Assembly (NCBI GenBank): GCA_030267565.1
Contig: BRXU01000020.1
Coordinates: forward strand, 1,179,001 to 1,243,000
DNA length: 64,000 nt
Source: Pleodorina starrii
Lineage: Eukaryota > Chlorophyta > Chlorophyceae > Chlamydomonadales > Volvocaceae
Direction of reading: 5' to 3'
The translations under genes were made by a program, and so were the position numbers. The notes below the pieces were generated by a model. It was not told the DNA's origin, made no database searches, and was given only the letters and a program-made list of their open reading frames with translations. This document shows, piece by piece, positions 35,701 to 46,453 of this stretch (its first letter is position 1; each line of letters begins with the position of its first letter).

Positions 35701-38700
35701 GCCAGCACCCTCACCGCCGCCGGAGCCGCCAGCACCCTCGCCGCCGCCGGAGCCGCCATTGCCCTCACCGCCGCCGGTGCCGCCAGCACCCTCACCGCCG
35801 CCGGTGCCGCCTGTGCCCTCACCGCCGCCGGTGCCGCCAGCACCCTCGCCGCCGCCGGAGCCGCCAGAACCCTCACCGCCGCCGGAGCCGCCAGCGCCCT
35901 CGCCGCCGCCGGTGCCGCCAGCACCCTCACCGCCGCCGGAGCCGCCAGAACCCTCGCCGCCGCCGGAGCCGCCAGTGCCCTCACCGCCGCCGGAGCCGCC
36001 AGCACCCTCGCCGCCGCCGGAGCCGCCAGAACCCTCACCGCCGCTGGAGCCGCCAGTGCCCTCACCGCCGCCGGAGCCGCCAGTGCCCTCACCGCCGCCG
36101 GTGCCGCCAGCACCCTCGCCGCCGCCGGAGCCGCCAGCACCCTCACCGCCGCCGGTGCCGCCAGCGCCCTCGCCGCCGCCGGTGCCGCCAGCACCCTCAC
36201 CGCCGCCGGAGCCGCCAGAACCCTCGCCGCCGCCGGAGCCGCTAGTGCCCTCACCGCCGCCGGTGCCGCCAGCACCCTCGCCGCCGCCGGTGCCGCCAGG
36301 ACCCTCACCGCCGCCGGAGCCACCAGTGCCCTCACCGCCGCCGGAGCCCCCAGCACCCTCACCGCCGCCGGTGCCGCCAGCACCCTCGCCGCCGCCGGAG
36401 CCGCCAGTGCCCTCACCGCCGCCGGTGCCGCCAGCACCCTCACCGCCGCCGGAGCCGCCAGCGCCCTCGCCGCCGCCGGAGCCGCCAGTGCCCTCACCGC
36501 CGCCGGAGCCGCCAGCGCCCTCGCCGCCGCCGGAGCCGCCAGCACCCTCACCGCCGCCGGAGCCGCCAGCGCCCTCGCCGCCGCCGGAGCCGCCAGAACC
36601 CTCACCGCCGCCGGAGCCGCCAGCACCCTCACCGCCGCCGGTGCCGCCAGCACCCTCGCCGCCGCCGGAGCAGCCAGCGCCCTCGCCGCCACCGGAGCCG
36701 CCAGTGCCCTCACCGCCGCCGGTGCCGCCAGCACCCTCACCGCCGCCGGTGCCGCCAGCACCCTCGCCGCCGCCGGTGCCGCCAGGACCCTCACCGCCGC
36801 CGGAGCCACCAGTGCCCTCACCGCCGCCGGAGCCCCCAGTGCCCTCGCCGCCGCCGGAGCAGCCAGCACCCTCGCCGCCGCCGGAGCCGCCAGTGCCCTC
36901 ACCGCCGCCGGTGCCGCCAGCACCCTCACCGCCGCCGGTGCCGCCAGCACCCTCGCCGCCGCCGGTGCCGCCAGGACCCTCACCGCCGCCGGAGCCACCA
37001 GTGCCCTCACCGCCGCCGGAGCCCCCAGTGCCCTCACCGCCGCCGGAGCCGCCAGCACCCTCGCCGCCGCCGGAGCCGCCAGTGCCCTCACCGCCGCCGG
37101 TGCCGCCAGCACCCTCACCGCCGCCGGAGCCGCCAGCGCCCTCGCCGCCGCCGGAGCCGCCAGTGCCCTCACCGCCGCCGGAGCCGCCAGCGCCCTCGCC
37201 GCCGCCGGAGCCGCCAGCACCCTCACCGCCGCCGGAGCCGCCAGCGCCCTCGCCGCCGCCGGAGCCGCCAGAACCCTCACCGCCGCCGGAGCCGCCAGCA
37301 CCCTCACCGCCGCCGGAGCCGCCAGCGCCCTCGCCGCCGCCGGAGCCGCCAGCGCCCTCGCCGCCGCCGGAGCCGCCAGTGCCCTCACCGCCGCCGGTGC
37401 CGCCAGCACCCTCACCGCCGCCGGAGCCGCCAGCGCCCTCGCCGCCGCCGGAGCCGCCAGTGCCCTCACCGCCGCCGGAGCCGCCAGCGCCCTCACCGCC
37501 GCCGGAGCCGCCAGCGCCCTCGCCGCCGCCGGAGCCGCCAGCACCCTCGCCGCCGCCGGTGCCGCCAGCACCCTCACCGCCGCCGGAGCCGCCAGTGCCC
37601 TCACCGCCGCCGGAGCCGCCAGTGCCCTCACCGCCGCCGGTGCCGCCAGCACCCTCACCGCCGCCGGAGCCGCCAGCGCCCTCGCCGCCGCCGGAGCCGC
37701 CAGTGCCCTCACCGCCGCCGGAGCCGCCAGCGCCCTCGCCGCCGCCGGAGCCGCCAGCACCCTCGCCGCCGCCGGAGCCGCCAGCACCCTCACCGCCGCC
37801 GGAGCCGCCAGCGCCCTCGCCGCCGCCGGAGCCGCCAGCACCCTCGCCGCCGCCGGAGCCGCCAGCACCCTCACCGCCGCCGGAGCCGCCAGCGCCCTCG
37901 CCGCCGCCGGAGCCGCCAGTGCCCTCACCGCCGCCGGAGCCGCCAGTGCCCTCACCGCCGCCGGAGCCGCCAGTGCCCTCACCGCCGCCGCTACCATCGC
38001 CCCCATCGCCGCCGCCGCCGAATCCCCCGAACCCCAGTCCGCCGCCGCCGCCGCCACCGTCGCCCCACCCGCCACCGCCACCCAGGCCTCCACCTCCCTC
38101 GCCACGGCCGCCGCCTCCGCCAAGCCCGCCGCCGCCGTCGCCGCACCCGCCACCGCCGCCGCCACCGCCGCAGCCTCCCGGTCCCCCGCCACCTCCGCCG
38201 CCGCCACCCTTCCTGTCGACGCTGAACATCCCTCCCCCCATGATCAACCAGACCAGCCCCACCGCCGGTGCGTTTCGTTTCCGACTTGGTCTCGGTCGGC
38301 CTGGTCTTGGTTGATTTGGGCTCCACTATGTTGATTCAACTAAAACGGTTTTTGGTTTCGGGGCGTTGCAGAGCTTTGGCTTGGGGTTTGACTCAGGGTT
38401 TCTTGATTTTTGAGGTTGATTACTGATTTCGGACTGTCCTTCTTTTTCCCTTGTCCTCCATTTTCATAATCGTATACGGTTCCGGCTCGGCAAATCCGCT
38501 AGTTTCAAACGTCAAAACAGCTAAAGCCCGCCGCGTCCTGAGAAAAACCCTAAACCCTGATGAGGTCTGAGCCCCTGAAGCGCTCCTGCCCCCGCCGCCC
38601 ACCTCTTACCCGCCCTCCCCCCCCTATCTTCTCCCGCGCAGTCCTGTTCATCAATCAGAGCGTCACTGTAGCCGACCCCGTTACCTCCAACGGCACCTCC

Positions 38701-41471
38701 CCCCTCTCAGCCTCCGACGCCGTCGCGCTCTTCCCAGACGCCGCCAACGTCACCGTCAACGAACACGCCGTGACCTTCCCCGTCGGCGTCGTACATCTGG
38801 GCGCCGGCGGCGCCGGCTGCGACGACGCCTTTGTCGCCGTCGTACGGTCCGAACTGTTGCGGCGCCTCGGTCTGAGCGCCGACCGGATCGCCCGCCTCGA
38901 ATGCGCCCCGACGGCGGCGGTGGCGCCGCCGGCGGGTGGCGGCGGCGGCGGCAGCCGTCGCCGCCGCAGCGTGCTGCAGACGCCGGAGGCGCCACCGCCG
39001 CAGGGGCCGCCGCCGCAAGCGCCGCCGCCGCAGGGGCCGCCGCCGGGGGCTCCGCCACTGGCGCCGCCGCCAGCAGCACCTGCGGAGCCGGCGCCGCCGG
39101 CGCCGCCAGCGCCTCCGGCGCCGCCTCCGCCGGCGAGCTGCTCCTCTCCGGGCCCCGGCGCCGAGTCGCTGACGCTCATCATTGAGCTTCGCCTGCCGTC
39201 GGACGCCAACACCACCGCCGCCTCCGCCACCATCGCAGACATCCTGACGCTCTGGTCCGCCGCCGGCGCCGACGACGACGCCGGCGCCGCCGCCGGCCTG
39301 CTGGTCTGCACGCCGCCGGCGCTGGACCTCTTCCGCTCCTCCACCTCGCTCAACGTGACCTACGCCGTGCCGCTGAGCAGCCAGGGCGCCGTACAGTACG
39401 GCCCGCAGTGCGACGGTACGACATCGTCGGAGGCGTCCGTACTGGTTTCGGGGCAGGTTGGCTGCCTGATGGTGGCGGTGCCGGGCGACGGCGGCGAGCC
39501 GTCGGGGAGTTCGTACAGTCCGCCGCCGCGGCCGCTGGGCGGTGCCGTGCTTGCGTCCAACGTCGACGCCGACGCCGCGTCCGCCGCGACCGCCGCCGCC
39601 GCCGCCACCAGCGGCGGCGGCGGTAAGAGCAAGGCGGTGGCTGGCGCAGCGGTGGGTGCGGCGGGTGGGCTGCTGGCGCTCCTGGCGCTGCTTGTCGTAC
39701 TGTTAGTACGACGGCGGAGGCGGAAGAAGAAGGAGGCGGCGGAGGCGGAGCTGCGGGCGAGAAGCCCCGATGGAGATGTCAGGTGGGTGGAGACTTGGGG
39801 GTTTTTAGGGTTGGGTTGGGGTAAACGGAGGGCCTCAGGGGGAAGTTGGGCCCCTAATGTTATCGTACAGGACGGCACTTTTCTATCGGCGGACGCCCTC
39901 CCCAGCTCCCCCTATCCGCCCGAAATCGCCACTCACCGACCCACCGACCCACCGACCCGTGGGTCGTTCCGCCACGCCCTCTCCAAGCACATGGCACGGC
40001 CCGGCGCGGCCCCCCGCCCCCACAGTTCTCCCCGCCTGACACCCCCACCTCGCCACTACACCCACCTCACCCCTCACCCTTACCCCTCACCCCACCCACC
40101 CACTCCCCCCCTTCATTGCGCAGGCTGCCAGACTCCCTCGTCTCGCCGGTCAGCCTCCCCACCTCACCAATGCCGCCCCTGCGCGACCTCCTAGCCGGCC
40201 CCCTCCCCACACCTCCACCTCCACCTCTACCACCACCGCCACCGCCCCAGCTGTCCGCAGCCGCCCCCGGCAGCTCCCTCCGCCGCAGCCTCGGACGCAG
40301 CTTTGGTCGCAGCTTCGGCCGCAGCTTCGGCCGCCGCACTTCCAAGGCGGGGTCGAATTCTGCCTGGGCCAGCTTCGAGGGTATCATCCCTGGAGTCGGC
40401 GAAGGCGGCGAGCTGGGGTTGGCGGACCAGCTCTGGGCCGCCGACATCCCCGGCACCGCCGCTGGGCCCCGGCCGCCGCCGGTGCCGAGCCTGGTGATTG
40501 CGGTGGATTCACCCACGGATCGTCCGGGCAGTGCCGGCGGCGCCGGCGGCGTCGGCCCCAACAACATGCTGCTGTTGATGACCGGCCGCCCGGCTTCGTC
40601 GTTTTCGACTTCGCGACCCGGCACGGCGCGATCCGGCTCGGCGCAACCGCAGTCGCGGCCCGGCAGCAGCCTTCGGCCGCATTGCGACAGCGGCGGCGGA
40701 GGCGGAGGCGGCGCTGCGGCCGCGGCCGGGATAGCGACGGTAGAGGAGAAGGGTACTGGGAGAGAGGCGGCGGAGGCGGCGGAGGCGGAGGCGGACCCTG
40801 GTCGCCGGTCGGAGGCGATGGCGGCGGTCCGAAGCCTGTCGCTCCACCAGCGAGACGGAAGCGGCAGCCTGGCCACCGCGGCGACGCTGGAGGCGCCGGG
40901 CTCCAGGAACGTGTCGGAGGCGGGCGCGCCGCCGCCGGGCCAGGCGACGGAGGCGGGTGGCGGCGGCGGCGCCGCCGGCGCCGCCGGCGCCTCCGCCGCA
41001 TCGGACCGCGGGGCCGCGCAGTGGGATGCAGTCGTGGCGGAGGCGGAGGTGGAAGCCGCCGCCGTCGCCGCCGTCGCCACCGCTGCGGCGGCGGAACCGG
41101 TGGCGGCGGAGGCGGAGATGGCGGCGGCGTCAAGCGAGCAAACGAACGAGCCTGACGCCACCGCCAGCAAAGGCTCGGACAGCCGGCCAGCGTCCACCGG
41201 CGCCGCCGCCGCCTCCGGTGACGATTTGTCGTATGCGCCTGTGGTCGTGGCGGCGGCATTGGTGGCGGCGGCGGCGGAGCCCCCGCCGCCGCCGCCGCCG
41301 CCACCGCCGGCCGGATTTTCCGGCAGCGCCGCCACGACCGGCGACGGGACCGGCAGCTTCCGAGCCTCGGGCTCCGAAGTCGACACCGTATCGACGTCGT
41401 ACCTCGCTGTGCCGCCGGTCGACCTGACGACGCCGCCGGCGACGTCGGGCAGCCGGCCGACTAGCGCCGCC

Positions 41472-41502
<31 letters not shown>

Positions 41503-42845
41503 CATTGGCGGAGCCTGCCGCCGGGCCGTCCCGGCCGACATCGCGGCAGCAGCAATTAGAGGCGGCGTCGGCGGCGCCGCCGCCGCTGCGGCCGCCGTCG
41601 CAGGGCTGGGGCGGCGGCGCTGCCACCCCCGACGGCCACGACGACGACGCCGACTCCGATTCCGACGGCGACGACGACGACGACGACAGCGGCGGCAACG
41701 GCGGCGGCGGTTCCCAAGCCTCGACGCCCTCCTCCCTTACAGCGCCCACCACCCCCGCTGGCCGCGCCGCCGCCGCTGCAGCGCACGCCGTGGCGGCTGG
41801 CGCCGCCGGGGCGGCGGCGGCGGCGAAGCGCATCATGAAGGGCGGCAGCCGCCTGGCGGGAAAGCAGGCGCGCGTCCATGACGAAGGCGCCGCCGGCGGC
41901 GCCGCCGCCGGCGGCAAGAAGGCCGGCCGCGCTCGCGGCTGGGCGGCTCCGGAACCAGAGCCGCCGAAATGGTCCAGCAGCCCCTTGGTTGCGAATAAGT
42001 TTCATCGGAGCTTCATGGAGCCCACCGTCGCGTCGAAACAGCGCCAGGGGGTGGAGGATGTGTACGGCATCGGAAGCGCCGCGTCGCGCACCGCCGGCGG
42101 CCTGCGCCGGCCGGCGACGCTGGCGGCGTCGACAGGCGGCGCCGCCGCTGCCAGCGTCAGCGGCCGCGACGGCACCGACGGCGGCGGCTCAATCAACGTC
42201 CACTCAGACGCCGCTCGGCGTACCCAGTCCACAGCGAACCTTCGGAGCGTCACTGACGGCGGCGGCGGCGGCGACGGCGGCGCCAGCCGCGGGAAGGGCA
42301 CGCTGGCGGCGGCCGCCTCACGTCGGAGCTCCATGACCGCTCTCAACAGCTCCAGGGTCCAGCGCTCCGCGCGCGGCGACGCCAGTCTCGCCGCCGCCGC
42401 CGCCGTCAGCGGCGGCGGCGCCAGCGGCCGCGCCCGCCCCGGCGGCCGCGGCCGCGGCCGCGGCCGTCCCGGCCCGGTGCGCGAGGCCTTTGTCGGCGAG
42501 CGGCCCTCGGCGCCGCCGCCGCTGCCCGGGTCGCCGGAGGAGTCGTTGGACGATCACCGCTTCGGCGGCGCGTTCGCGTCGCTGCCGCCGCTGGGCACCG
42601 TGACCGATGGCGGCGGCGGCGGCGGCGACGACGAAAGCGACGCCGACGAACTCGACCGCTGGCTGGCGAAACGACGACCGCGCGCCAGCACGTCGGTGCT
42701 CGGGGATGTCGCCGCCGCCGCCGCCGCGGCGGCGGCGGCAGCGGCGGCTGGCCCGGAGGCGTCGTCTGCGCCACCGGCGGGCGGCTCGGCGCCGGCGCTG
42801 AGGCCTGGCGGCAGCCGTTGGCGCGGGGCGGTGCACTTCAAATAG
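24432..42845 (+). CDS. Giant transmembrane hydroxyproline-rich-type rod glycoprotein, about 5,000 residues
   Basis: Exons 24432-26144, 26671-26811, 27205-27366, 27565-27750, 28305-28948, 29418-29564, 30130-38267, 38642-39782 and 40124-42845 join in frame with GT-AG borders (14,994 bases, 4,997 residues). Order: signal peptide (hydrophobic AAVFLALFCLFVYI); disordered Gly/Ser/Gln/His region to about residue 540; a Cys-containing head (CAPCNY, SVCYRYGSW, VDKCTGLEIW); a first Ser-Pro rod (from 28405); the main rod of about 2,700 residues, nearly all Ser-Pro, Pro-Pro-Glu and Pro-Pro-Val modules; a second extracellular domain with sequons (NQT, NQS, NGT, NVT, NTT); a transmembrane helix at 39635-39709 followed by a run of Arg/Lys; and a cytoplasmic tail of about 906 residues, rich in Ala/Gly, with basic RSFG repeats and an acidic patch. 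Such rods in volvocine algae are hydroxylated, glycosylated, stiff extracellular shafts (pherophorins, sexual agglutinins). It could act as a surface receptor or a wall-to-membrane tether; this is inference. Confidence 0.83.
28405..28948 (+). repeat. First Pro-rich rod block (CCG codons)
   Basis: This block encodes runs of Pro with Ser, a few Asp/Met/Leu/Arg, in mostly CCG/TCG/CCC codons. It belongs to exon 5 of the giant gene and continues through exon 6 (29418-29564). Confidence 0.9.
29658..29733 (+). repeat. TTA trinucleotide microsatellite in intron
   Basis: About 25 TTA units lie in the intron 29565-30129 of the giant gene. This is the most AT-rich spot of an otherwise extremely GC-rich locus. 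Confidence 0.95.
30895..31500 (+). repeat. 225-bp higher-order repeat in the rod exon
   Basis: A 75-residue unit marked by the phrase CCCTGATCCACCTAGCCC begins at 30901, 31126 and 31351, exactly 225 bases apart and almost identical. The third unit drifts away after about 31485. Confidence 0.93.
31636..33390 (+). repeat. 216-bp higher-order repeat, eight units, in the rod exon
   Basis: A 72-residue unit recurs every 216 bases (anchor CGCCTCCTAGCCCT near 31649, 31865, 32081 and on to about 33161). Units come in slightly different versions that alternate, and degenerate relatives continue to about 35400. Confidence 0.93.
35519..37988 (+). repeat. 27-bp repeat, about 91 copies, in the rod exon
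   Basis: The unit encodes nine residues, PSPPP(E/V)PP(A/V/E), from a DNA core CCGCCGCCGGAGCCGCCA. Changes are almost restricted to the two variable residues and to TCA/TCG at the serine codon. No frame disruption is seen over 2.47 kb. Confidence 0.95.
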
Positions 42846-43216
42846 CATGCACGCACGGTTGCTGTACGGCAGACGGTATGTACGGCATGTGCGAAGTGTA
42901 TGAAGAGGGGGGTGGTGTCATTGGTCCGGCGTGTCGGCGTGGCTTAGGGTTTGAGGCTTAGGGTGGGAGTTGAGCTGAGCTGGGATGGGCATTCGAACAC
43001 GCCCATACTAGGGATCACTCGCAAGAATTGAGCGAACGCTGCTCATTGAATACGGCAAATGCACGGCACTTGTTTCATGCTGAGGAGGTTGCTTTCTCGT
43101 TAAGGTGGTTGGGTTGGGGGCAACAACAAGAAGGAATGCCAGCAAGGCTCGGAAGGTCCGGGCGTCGGCAGGCGGCGCGGCGGGGGATGACGAGAGGGGG
43201 TGGGGATGATTCCCAT

Positions 43217-43306
43217 TTGAGCTGTTGCACTTCCGCCTGCGCCAATGTGAGCTGTTGCACTTCCGCCTGCGCCAATGTGAGCTGTTGCGCTGCCGCCTGC
43301 GCCCTG
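43217..43306 (+). repeat. 30-bp tandem repeat, three copies
   Basis: The unit GAGCTGTTGCACTTCCGCCT plus ten more bases is repeated twice exactly and once with changes. There are no spacers, so it is not a CRISPR array. Confidence 0.9.
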
Positions 43307-45032
43307 TGCCACCAACAGCTGCTGATGATGCTACAGATGATGTGCTACAGACACACTCCCGAGGCAGCAGAGGCAGCAGTCAAGTGCGTGTTCCGTAATC
43401 CTACCCGACCCGAATTGCTGAGGCGCCAGCAAGCCGTTGGCAGGTGCTTTGGCGAGTGTATCCTGCCCTGTGTGAAGGGCTGGTGGCGCGTGCGGCGGCG
43501 CGATCCGGTACCGCATCGCGTGTCCCCCCAGAGGCGCGCGCTCGCGTGCGGCGATCAGCAGTTGGTGCGCAGACTGCGGACCTCGCCCCCCGAAGGGGGG
43601 GTTATCCACGTATAGGCCGGAGCCCGTAAACGGCATCAAATCGGAAGGGGGGGGGCAGTCCGCGGGGTGGCACACACCGGGGCGTCCGATCAGTGCTGCT
43701 GCTGCTGGCGTTTTTTTTTGCGTTTTTGCGTTTTACGTTTTTGCAATTCTTGCGTTTTCCATTCCTGCGTTTTGCATTTCTGTATTCCTGCGTTTCTGCG
43801 TTTCTGCGTGCGGCCACTGCGGCGGTGGCGCTGAAGGAAAGGAGAGGGTCGAGGGTGGCAGGCCGGGTCGGAGGATATCCTGGTTTCGTGCGGGAGGGGA
43901 GGAGAGGGGAGGGGAGGGAGGAGGGGAGGGAGGGAGCTCAGCGGTGGGGGCCTTTGCGGTCTCCTGTATTGCGTTGCGTTGCGTGCGATATGGGTTTTGG
44001 GTTTGAGGGGCGTTGGGTTATAAAACCCTAAAACCCAACGCGGCCGGTAGTTGGGTTGGTTGGCCGTTGCATCGGGAACTGGTAGTAACAAGGGCAGCGG
44101 CTGGAGCAAAAGTGTTGTTGGGCAGGTTCGGTTGTTTAAAAGGGCAGAGTGATATGAAGACGAATAACATTACGGTAATCTAACAATGGGCGTTGTTTCC
44201 TTGTCTGCATGTCAACTGCTGTTGACTAGCGTGACTCTTCCTATCCAATTGATCCATCGATCAAATATTTGCCCACTTGTTGATATTTATGTTAGAGACC
44301 TTTTAAATTTGGTGGATCGCGCGCTCTGCCGTACAGTTGTACAGCAGACGTTTGCTAATGGCTAGGCAAGGTATGTAGTCAAGGATGTGGAATTGAAAAC
44401 GACGACGGCCAAACTGCTAATACGTCGGGGCGTTTGCATTTGCGTGTGTTGCGTGTGTATGGATGTGTGGATGTGAATAGGGCTTTTGTTGATTGGGACC
44501 TCTCTGCGCTGTCTCCCGTCGCACGAGCCCGATGGTGGGTCTACCGTAACACTCTCTCCCCTAACTAGGGCTTAGAGCTTGCGGATCTTGGTGCTTTTTT
44601 ATGTCGACCCCGCGCGGCCCCGCCGCTGTGGTATCCCTCTGACCCCGCTGCTAGGACCGTACTGTTACACACACACAACACACACAACAACACACACGCC
44701 CTCGGTGTGTATTAGCGGTTAACCCCGTTTTCGCCGTACAATACGTGTATCGGCCGGATAGCGGCGCGCGAGGGTTGGAAGGTCTGCGTGTTACGTTTGG
44801 CTGGGCGTGTGTGTGGTTGAGTGAGTGTGAGTCTTCCGCTGCGATCCGGTGTACGGGTGCCTTGGCGAGAGGTGGTTGTTGCCGTACAGTAGCTAAGCCG
44901 TACATGGAAAGAGGCACTCTCGGAGCTGAGCAGCTGATGCCGCTCGGGGTCTGTCTGTCGATGGCTGCGCGCCTCCTCGGTCGCCAGTTGTCGCCAATTG
45001 TTGTGGTTGCTGTCGTTCTGACAGTTTACCGT

Positions 45033-45136
45033 ACCCGGACTCCCTCTTTCCTTTAGTCCCCCTCCCCCGAGGCGGGCAAGGGGAGGGGGGAGGGGGGCGT
45101 GGGGGAGGGGCGCTGAAGGAAAGAGGGAGTCCGGGG
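45033..45136. repeat. Inverted repeat with C/G-rich loop
   Basis: CGGACTCCCTCTTTCCTT near 45033-45053 is matched by AAGGAAAGAGGGAGTCCG near 45116-45134. The intervening bases are C-rich then G-rich and can also pair in part, as can the following C-rich 45144-45180. Confidence 0.85.
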
Positions 45137-45647
45137 TCACGGAGCCCCTCCCCTCCCCCCTCCCCTTGCCCCCTCCCCCAGCGTGAAGAAAGCGAAAAGC
45201 AAAGAGTGAGTCGGCAAGGAGTTGGCAATCTGCACACAGATTCAGAGTCAGGTGCTGGGCATACACAGGGTAATACACAGGGTACACGCACACTTGGGAT
45301 TTCCAGCCATGACGACCGTACGACAATGCAAGTGTCCTTCAAAGACGACAGGAAGTGCATGGGCGGCCGAGACAGTCAGTCCGGGCTCCGGGGGTGTCAC
45401 CCGGTAGTACGCACTTTGAATGAAAACGCCACTGTCGGCACTCGCCGGACCTTCCTCGACTGCTTTCAGACTTGTTGTGTTGTTGTGTCGTTTTGTTACC
45501 GGTACAGACTCGGGACGTCGGGACGCGGGGAAAGGCGTTGGCTTACGTAAGGGGCCAGCGGGCCGGCAGCTGCTTGGCACTTTGGTGCACTGAACTGCAC
45601 TGCATCAAATAAAGCAGTCCGTCTGTCCTCTTTCGTTCTGGCTCTGT

Positions 45648-45880
45648 TGTGACAGCAAATTTGCGTTGCGAAGCAGGAATGAAGCAGGAAGCACGGGGAG
45701 CTAGCCATTTTTCAAATTGCGGGTTAGAGTGTTTCGGTTTTGGGGAGCTGCGAGGCCCGTGAGGGAGTTCAAGGGAGCAAAGGTGCGGCGGCGTTTGGGC
45801 ATGCGCCACGCACCACCAACATTCGTCAGTGTAGGGTAGGAGTACGGTAGGAGTACGACAAACAGTACCAAACACGACAG
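45648..45880 (-). mobile_element. Dispersed element, copy 1 (inverted relative to copy at 62586)
   Basis: The reverse complement shares long stretches with 62586-62830: AATGTTGGTGGTGCGTGGCG, CCATTTGAAAAATGGCTAGC or a close variant, and TCGTGCTTCCTGCTT. The order is the same in both copies. No coding capacity or clear ends were recognised; a MITE or SINE remnant is possible. Confidence 0.7.
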
Positions 45881-46423
45881 TACCGGTAGTAGTGTCTGGT
45901 GTAGCAGCTGTCACGCCAGCTAAGGTTCCGCTGACCAGCTGATGTGGCTAACTGGCAATACTGGCGGAAAGCACGCGCCTTCGTGAGGTGAGCTACGCTG
46001 CTCTCTCGTAGGGCGACCAGGGCACGGGTGTCCTCCTCCTCGGAGAACGGATTACCGCAAGGAAATACAAGATAGAGACTGCTTCACGCGGTCTGTCTGT
46101 CGCGGATCTGTGAATATTTGCTACATAAGAGGCTTAGTACACTGCAATACACTGCAACGTGCGAGACACAGATAACTTGTCTCGCACAGCCGCCGGGTTT
46201 TATTACCAGCCCGCGCGATTCAGTTATCTTCACTCCAGGGGAACCCGCACCGTCTGAAACCTTTCTCGGCAAGGGTTCCCGAACATAAGCAACAAAGGCA
46301 ATCACTAAAAGACAGAAGTTCGGGCCCGCACGTTTAGAGGGCCCTGTGCCCACTTAATGGCCGCTGCCGGACCCAGGCCTGCACCGTTTGTCGCCGGACG
46401 TTTTCCGTAATAAACCTTACGCA

Positions 46424-46453
46424 GACGGGCACAGAAGGGCGCAGACGGGCGCC
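46424..46453 (+). repeat. Three units of the 10-bp minisatellite left of the LINE
   Basis: GGGCACAGAA, GGGCGCAGAC and GGGCGCCGAG follow each other. They match units of the array at 50985-54292, on the other side of the LINE-derived sequence. Confidence 0.8.

Larger units (their letters stand above)
42846..46423. other. Intergenic region rich in small repeats
   Basis: No gene is supported. It holds the 3' flank of the giant gene, the 30-bp repeat at 43217-43306, a dispersed motif at 43598-43634, two CCCTAAAA units near 44022-44037, an inverted pair at 45033-45136, and an inverted copy of a dispersed element at 45648-45880. Frames up to 195 codons are present but lack domains. Confidence 0.5.

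Noticed and set aside
35394..38262. Two minus-strand open frames of over 900 codons (Gly-rich and Ala-rich) opposite the rod exon
   Set aside because: The rod coding strand lacks the triplets that would create stops on the opposite strand; there are no splice sites, starts or domains that support an antisense gene.
43217..43306. Possible CRISPR-like 30-bp repeats
   Set aside because: The repeats are directly adjacent without spacers and the genome is eukaryotic; it is an ordinary tandem repeat.
43028..43615. 195-codon plus-strand frame with Cys-rich repeats downstream of the giant gene
   Set aside because: It has no ATG at its start, the Cys pattern comes from the 30-bp DNA repeat, and it ends in a dispersed motif copy.
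44712..45360. Overlapping frames on both strands around 45 kb
   Set aside because: They cross an inverted repeat and C/G-rich loop, with no domain or exon structure.
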